Assembly: GCA_045601425.1 (NCBI GenBank)
Contig: JAZRZP010000039.1
Location: 1-18,127, forward strand
Direction: 5' to 3'
Source of the DNA: UBA1219 sp045601425
GTDB taxonomy: Bacteria > Bacteroidota > Bacteroidia > Bacteroidales > P3
DNA length: 18,127 nt
Positions 13,912 through 18,127 of this stretch are shown piece after piece. A model generated the notes under the pieces. That model had not been told where the DNA came from. It did no database searches and worked only from the letters and a program-made list of their open reading frames with translations. The position numbers and the translations under genes were made by a program. Position 1 is the stretch's first letter, and each line of letters opens with the position of its first letter.

Positions 13912-14634
13912 CTACGGTTTTTTGAACTGATTGTCGTTGAACTGAGAAATATTCACCTTTGTGGCAATGACGGTGATGGAACCGTCGCTCTGGTAGCTTT
14001 CGAGTGTTGGGAAGATAAAATCTCCGACGGGAGTGTATTCGTGTATGGCACGCCAATCGACCGACCGCACCTTTTTGCGTTCCGACTGACGTTCGACTAT
14101 GAGAAAGAGATTTCCGGAAGAGCGTTCAAAAAGGTAGTTGCGGTAGTCCCGCTGCGGATCATCGACAAAAATCTGGTAAACCTCGTTGCCTTCCAGAATG
14201 CTTATGCCACGGTACTGCAGTTTCACATTGCGGTTTTTCCAGTTGAACAGCGGTCCCCGCATGTCGTAGCCGGCAAGTTTTTCTTCGTAGCGGGACTGAG
14301 AGCTTACAATCCATGCGTTTTCGGTGGTGTCGTAGGCGAGAAAAGTCGTGCCGTCGCTGAAAAGTCCGTCCAGAATTCTGCCACGATAGGAAAGCACGAC
14401 ATACGAATATTGCGGGAAGTAGAATTTTCGCGTGAGGACGAGCGTATCTCCCGGTGTCAAAGAATTGGTAATCAGCGATTCTGCTTCAACGGTCTGCCAA
14501 TTGAGGTTGTCGAAGTTCATTTTTGCGAGATAATTGTCGATTATCATCGCGGCCGAATCGGGTTGCTGCTGTGCGGAAACGAGATCCCCTACAAAAAGCA
14601 TCGCACTGAATATCAAGACTCTGAGTTTATTCAT
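13912..14634 (-). CDS. LolA-like outer-membrane lipoprotein-sorting family protein
   Basis: This 240-residue secreted protein has a signal peptide (MNKLRVLIFSAMLFVGDLVS, cleavage near AQQQ). The body reads as a LolA/LolB-type half-barrel: a leading helix (SAAMIIDNYLAKMNFDNLNW), then beta-strand pairs (TRKFYFPQYSYVVLSYRGR, YQIFVDDPQRDYRNYLF, GNLFLIVERQSERKKVRSVD). That fold binds acyl chains of lipoproteins or other lipids. No lipobox Cys is present, so it is periplasmic. It is 4 nt after the C25 protease and 2 nt before tadA. A role in chaperoning lipids or lipoproteins is a family-based inference; sequence identity to true LolA is expected to be low. Confidence 0.75.
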   Translation of the reverse strand: MNKLRVLIFSAMLFVGDLVSAQQQPDSAAMIIDNYLAKMNFDNLNWQTVEAESLITNSLTPGDTLVLTRKFYFPQYSYVVLSYRGRILDGLFSDGTTFLAYDTTENAWIVSSQSRYEEKLAGYDMRGPLFNWKNRNVKLQYRGISILEGNEVYQIFVDDPQRDYRNYLFERSSGNLFLIVERQSERKKVRSVDWRAIHEYTPVGDFIFPTLESYQSDGSITVIATKVNISQFNDNQFKKP

Positions 14635-14638
14635 GATT

Positions 14639-17005
14639 TTATTTTTTTATCACTATTTTACGGTATGCCCTTTCTCCTTTCTGATTTGTGACACCGACGA
14701 CATAGAGTCCTGCCGGACATTTCTCCAATGAGATTGCTACACGGTTTCCATCAGTCATACCGGTGGAAAGCCGCTGGTTTCCGAGCATGTCGGTGAGAGA
14801 AACCTCCGATATGTCGGGAGCTTCCACAAAAAGTGCGTTTGATGCAGGATTCGGGAAGGTTCTCACACTGAAATTACCGGCCAAATTCATACCATCATAT
14901 TCTTCCGGATTACGCACACTGATTCCCGTGAAATTTATCTTGTAATTCTGAGCGGTAGCGGCAAGTTCGTAATTGCCCCTTTCCAGAGCAGAGAAGCGTA
15001 ATGTGGCGTTTCCCGAGGAGTTTGCCACTGTAGCTGCCACAAGGTTCAGATTGCTGTCGGTAAGGGCGATGTAGGCATAGGGTACCGCAGTAACGGCAAG
15101 CGACGTAGCACCTGTTTCGAGCGATGTATTTGCCGTAACCGTCATATTAGAAGCGGAATGCAGCCACGGGATTACAGACGGGTCGCCCATAAGATGGTAT
15201 ACTTCCCAGTAATAGTTTTTTATGTCCGTTCTTTCGGTGGAATTCTGGACTGCACTGTTCCCGGAGAAAATCATACCGCCGGAGGTGGTGTACCATTTGG
15301 AAAAAGCCTCGTTGTTGAGATGGAACAGACAATCGTACATACCGAGACGGGATGCGTTGTAAGGTGGCGAAATAACGACTCCTGTGTGATAATTGTAATA
15401 GGTGCCACTCTTTGCTCCTACCGACCAATAGAAATCAGCTACCCAATAGGTTACATTTGAAGCGCCTATATACCCTACTGCACCGCGGTAATTGCCGAGA
15501 CGCAATACTGCTTCACCAAAGCATTCATACTCATTGAATCTATTGGATTCACAGCAGTTTCCTATCATAATACCGAACCTTTGTGCATTGTTCATGGAAC
15601 TGAGCATTGAGACTCTTATCGCCGGATTGGACCATCCTTCAGGGCTGCAGTGTGCGGAATAGTTTGCAATGCTGAATCCGGCACTGAGTTTCAACATTAT
15701 ATCACCCGACACATCCGATGTGGAATTTGTTCCATCTTCATTGTAATAAGAATTCACGGTTGCATAGTGATTCGATGCATTCACATAATTATCTTCAATA
15801 TATCTCATGGCCGGATCCGCATACTGATAGGCATTGTCGCCATTGCGTCCACCGTCGATACCGGAAACGAGCACGGCTTTGTCCAAGTAGAAAGGTGTTC
15901 TCATTCCGTAGTTTTCGTACATGAGAGTTTTTTCAACTTGCGAGACAAGCTGGTCAATGGTCTGAGCCGAAAATCGTCCGTAGTGGCAGTCAGGCAGGTT
16001 ATCGCCCGAAGTCCACGTAAAGTAATACAAATCCGTAACATGGTCCTTGCCGTTAAGCCCGCTGTTGAAGGCAGGTACCTGCTCCACGTCACCGACAAGA
16101 AGCACGAAAGTCGGGGCCGGATTTTCCGTGGTTGCATTCACATACTGACTTTCAAGGTAGGAAGCTATTCCTTGAGTTGTTATACCGATGCTTGGGTCAT
16201 TGGTGTAAACGATATCGGTAATAAAGCCCTTGCGTTTTTTCCAGTTCACCAGAGAATCGAGCTGTCCGCGGAAGGAATGGTGTGCCACGATGAGCATGCG
16301 CACGGGTGCTGAAGAATATTCACTTTTTTCTCCGCTTTCCGGCAAGGCATTTACTGTGGGCATACCGCAGAACATTGGCGAGCCGTGCAGACGTTTCATC
16401 CTACGGGTTCCGTTTTCATCGGCATTTACAAAAGTCAGTGACACTTCGGCCGAGGTGCATACCCGTATCTCTCCCGTGACGGGGTTATATGCGACCGGTG
16501 AGAAAAACAGATTGGCCACATTTTTGTTCCGTGCCACGCCGATTTTTTCGACACTTGCCAACTCTCTGGCATAGAAGGTGTTCGAAAGATAAACCTCATC
16601 GTTTATGACAAATTCGTGCTCGTCGCCACTGGATTTCGGGTACTCCGGCTGAGCCGGAAAAAGCCTGTGGTTCAAACCAAGTTCCGTTGCAGAAAAAGTT
16701 GACCATTTCTGCGATATAACTTTCACTTCAACGCTTTCGCACAACGGTATTTCCAGAGTTTCAACAAGCACTGGCAGCCGTGGTTTTCCGACTTCGGTCG
16801 AGAGCAGGAAGCCCTCGACGGCAATTTGAGAAAAGATGCCGTTCCCCGATTGTATTTCGTACACATTCAGAGGTCCTGTCTCAAGTGAAAGTTCAATTTT
16901 TTCAAAAGAACTGCATTTCACGGATATGGGACTGTTTTGCGCGAAAGAGCCGAGACAAATGACCGACACGGCAACGGCAACGATAAAAGCTCTGCATTTA
17001 CTCAT
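14639..17005 (-). CDS. Gingipain-like C25 cysteine protease with T9SS sorting domain
   Basis: This 788-residue secreted protease has a signal peptide (about 1-22, ends FAQ) and a propeptide of the C25 type (about 25-200). A candidate maturation site is RRMKR at 201-205. The peptidase C25 catalytic domain runs about 235-615. The catalytic His is H452 in ANYSAHCSPEGW, where gingipains have a GHGS-type motif. The catalytic Cys is one of C484/C485 in IGNCCESNRF; aligned by spacing with the gingipain DVAC segment, C485 fits best. DLYYFTWTSGD and MGDPSVIPW are other family marks. An Ig-like domain (about 617-700) is followed by a type IX secretion tail (about 710-788, FPNPASNALFVEAPD to RKIVIKK). 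It should be exported through the outer membrane and anchored or released. It sits 11 nt after the DUF59 gene and 4 nt before the LolA-like gene. Confidence 0.93.
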   Translation of the reverse strand: MSKCRAFIVAVAVSVICLGSFAQNSPISVKCSSFEKIELSLETGPLNVYEIQSGNGIFSQIAVEGFLLSTEVGKPRLPVLVETLEIPLCESVEVKVISQKWSTFSATELGLNHRLFPAQPEYPKSSGDEHEFVINDEVYLSNTFYARELASVEKIGVARNKNVANLFFSPVAYNPVTGEIRVCTSAEVSLTFVNADENGTRRMKRLHGSPMFCGMPTVNALPESGEKSEYSSAPVRMLIVAHHSFRGQLDSLVNWKKRKGFITDIVYTNDPSIGITTQGIASYLESQYVNATTENPAPTFVLLVGDVEQVPAFNSGLNGKDHVTDLYYFTWTSGDNLPDCHYGRFSAQTIDQLVSQVEKTLMYENYGMRTPFYLDKAVLVSGIDGGRNGDNAYQYADPAMRYIEDNYVNASNHYATVNSYYNEDGTNSTSDVSGDIMLKLSAGFSIANYSAHCSPEGWSNPAIRVSMLSSMNNAQRFGIMIGNCCESNRFNEYECFGEAVLRLGNYRGAVGYIGASNVTYWVADFYWSVGAKSGTYYNYHTGVVISPPYNASRLGMYDCLFHLNNEAFSKWYTTSGGMIFSGNSAVQNSTERTDIKNYYWEVYHLMGDPSVIPWLHSASNMTVTANTSLETGATSLAVTAVPYAYIALTDSNLNLVAATVANSSGNATLRFSALERGNYELAATAQNYKINFTGISVRNPEEYDGMNLAGNFSVRTFPNPASNALFVEAPDISEVSLTDMLGNQRLSTGMTDGNRVAISLEKCPAGLYVVGVTNQKGERAYRKIVIKK

Positions 17006-17016
17006 GGCACATCACG

Positions 17017-17361
17017 TCAAAAAAGATTAAGTTCAAGTTTGGCAGCCTCGCTCATTTTGTCCATATCCCAAGGCGGGTTGAAAGTAATTTCCACGTCAGC
17101 GTTGTTCACGCCTTCAATGGCGAGCAGGCGGCTGCGTATTTCAATAGGCAGCATGTCGGCTTCGGGGCAGTTGGGGGCGGTGAGCGTCATGAGGACTTTT
17201 ATGACGAAGTCGTCCGTGACAGTGATGTCGTAAATAAGTCCGAGGTCATATATGTTGACCGGGATCTCCGGGTCATAGACCTGCTTGATTGCAAGGATGA
17301 CGTCTTCGTAGAGCGGAGCGAGTTCCTTGACGTCTTCGGGTGTCAGTATATCGTTTTCCAT
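17017..17361 (-). CDS. SufT-like DUF59 (MIP18) Fe-S assembly protein
   Basis: This 114-residue DUF59 protein has the MIP18 core DPEIPVNIYDLGLIYDI (30-46) and the signature MTLTAPNCPEADML with C65. Proteins of this family help maturation of Fe-S proteins, and the stand-alone SufT form in suf operons is needed when cluster demand is high. Its ATG overlaps the sufE stop by 1 nt (TGATG), so it is coupled to sufE. The NPPW pattern (VEITFNPPWDMDKMS) near the C-terminus is also typical of this subgroup. It may equally be called a PaaD-like DUF59 protein, but the suf neighbours favour SufT. Confidence 0.9.
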   Translation of the reverse strand: MENDILTPEDVKELAPLYEDVILAIKQVYDPEIPVNIYDLGLIYDITVTDDFVIKVLMTLTAPNCPEADMLPIEIRSRLLAIEGVNNADVEITFNPPWDMDKMSEAAKLELNLF

Positions 17362-17774
17362 CAGATATTCTCTTCAGCGATTCTTTTGATTGTTGCGATC
17401 ATAGATACCAGACCGTTTGCGCGGGTAGGGGACAGGTTTTCCTTCAGACCGAGCTTCTCAACGAATGAGAAATCATCCGCCGCAATCTCTGCGGGAGTCC
17501 TTCCGGAATACACCCCAACGAGCAGTGAAATGATGCCCTTGGTGATGATTGCATCACTGTCCGCAGAAAGGAAAATCCTGCCTTCCTTGAGTTCGCTATT
17601 AAGCCAAACCCTTGACTGACAGCCTTTTATAAGTCTATCTTCAGTCTTTAGTTCCTCGTGGAACACTGGAAGATTCTTTCCTAACTCTATGAGATATTCA
17701 TATTTGTCCAGCCACTCGTCATACATTGAAAAATCATCGATCACGGCCTGCTGGGCTTCTGACAATGTATTCAT
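17361..17774 (-). CDS. sufE: SufE, cysteine desulfurase sulfur acceptor
   Basis: This 137-residue SufE accepts persulfide sulfur from SufS and passes it to the SufBCD scaffold. The acceptor cysteine is C52 in LIKGCQSRVWL, the most conserved motif of the family, and VGVYSGRTPAEIA (about 86-98) is also typical. Length fits SufE. It starts 1 nt after the sufS stop and overlaps the DUF59 gene by 1 nt, an arrangement that makes cotranslation likely. Confidence 0.95.
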   Translation of the reverse strand: MNTLSEAQQAVIDDFSMYDEWLDKYEYLIELGKNLPVFHEELKTEDRLIKGCQSRVWLNSELKEGRIFLSADSDAIITKGIISLLVGVYSGRTPAEIAADDFSFVEKLGLKENLSPTRANGLVSMIATIKRIAEENI

Positions 17775-17775
17775 C

Positions 17776-18127
17776 TTACTTCAACATTTCTATCGCCTTT
17801 AGAAGCGACTTGATAAAATATTCAGCTTCTTCCATCGTATTGTACGGAGCGAACGAAGCGCGGAGCATTCCTGTAACACCGTAGCGGTCCATCAGCGGCT
17901 CGGCACACATCTGGCCCGACCTGACGGCTACTCCCATCTTGTCAAGGATAAGAGCCATGTCTTCGTGATGGGCTCCTTCGACGACAAAGGAGAACAACCC
18001 GATCTTTTCACCCATGACACGGGGTATTCCGAACAGCCTCAGCCCGGGTATGTTCATGAGTTCTCCGTAAACATATTCCTTGACCTCGTCAGACTGTCTA
18101 AGGAGCGTCTCACTGCGCATATGTGCT
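17776..18127 (-). CDS. sufS: SufS cysteine desulfurase, C-terminal part only
   Basis: Only the last 117 codons are inside the window; the frame continues beyond the right edge. SufS is a PLP-dependent group II desulfurase that takes sulfur from cysteine for Fe-S clusters. The active-site cysteine lies in VRSGQMCAEPLMDRYG, the group II signature RxGxxCAxPLM. After it RASFAPYNTMEEAEYF ends the small domain. The PLP-binding lysine would lie upstream, outside the view. The visible ATG at 18118 is internal, since the frame stays open to the edge. Confidence 0.93.
   Translation of the reverse strand, partial: AHMRSETLLRQSDEVKEYVYGELMNIPGLRLFGIPRVMGEKIGLFSFVVEGAHHEDMALILDKMGVAVRSGQMCAEPLMDRYGVTGMLRASFAPYNTMEEAEYFIKSLLKAIEMLK

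Noticed and set aside
13910..14056. N-terminal extension of tadA
   Set aside because: The 49 added residues overlap the LolA-like gene and have no deaminase feature.

Overview
The window looks like chromosomal DNA from a member of the Bacteroidota, most likely Bacteroidales. Three things point there. The first is promoters of the Bacteroidota type (TTTG, about 19 nt, TAnnTTTG). The second is a secreted gingipain-family protease ending in a type IX secretion sorting domain. The third is a set of proteins typical of the phylum: a fimbrillin-like lipoprotein, a DUF2795 protein, a DUF2520 protein and a CoaX/outer-membrane/TPR/LptC block. All but one of the 19 genes lie on the minus strand; trpS (4814-5812) is the exception.

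Minus strand, right to left. A tightly packed run of 12 genes spans 18127 to 6998, with gaps of at most 22 nt and several overlaps: sufS (3' part), sufE, a SufT-like DUF59 gene, a C25 protease with T9SS tail, a LolA-like periplasmic protein, tadA, a sugar-type nucleotidyltransferase, pth, coaX, an outer-membrane beta-barrel protein, a secreted TPR protein, an LptC-like lipoprotein and a membrane-anchored triple helix-hairpin-helix protein. It joins Fe-S cluster assembly, tRNA and translation housekeeping, CoA synthesis and envelope/LPS biogenesis. lpxD (lipid A synthesis) follows, with its own promoter inside the 3' end of the previous gene. A bidirectional terminator at 5827-5866 separates it from trpS.

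Left of trpS, a divergent promoter region (4584-4813) also drives a small minus-strand operon: NifU/Nfu-type Fe-S scaffold, PduO-type cobalamin adenosyltransferase and the DUF2795 protein, ended by a terminator at 3445-3482. Then come a DUF2520 Rossmann protein and tatD (2-nt gap), an Hsp20 small heat-shock protein behind a structured upstream region, and at the left edge a surface lipoprotein with a fimbrillin-like region, cut by the window end.

The least ordinary part is 1000-1220. It holds a convincing promoter, a roughly 180-nt leader with a 40-bp near-perfect palindrome, a second copy of the 18-bp palindrome core 94 bp away, and a lipoprotein frame that has no usable start codon as written. 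One extra A would give a textbook lipoprotein signal peptide. No tRNA, rRNA, CRISPR array, insertion sequence or phage gene was seen.
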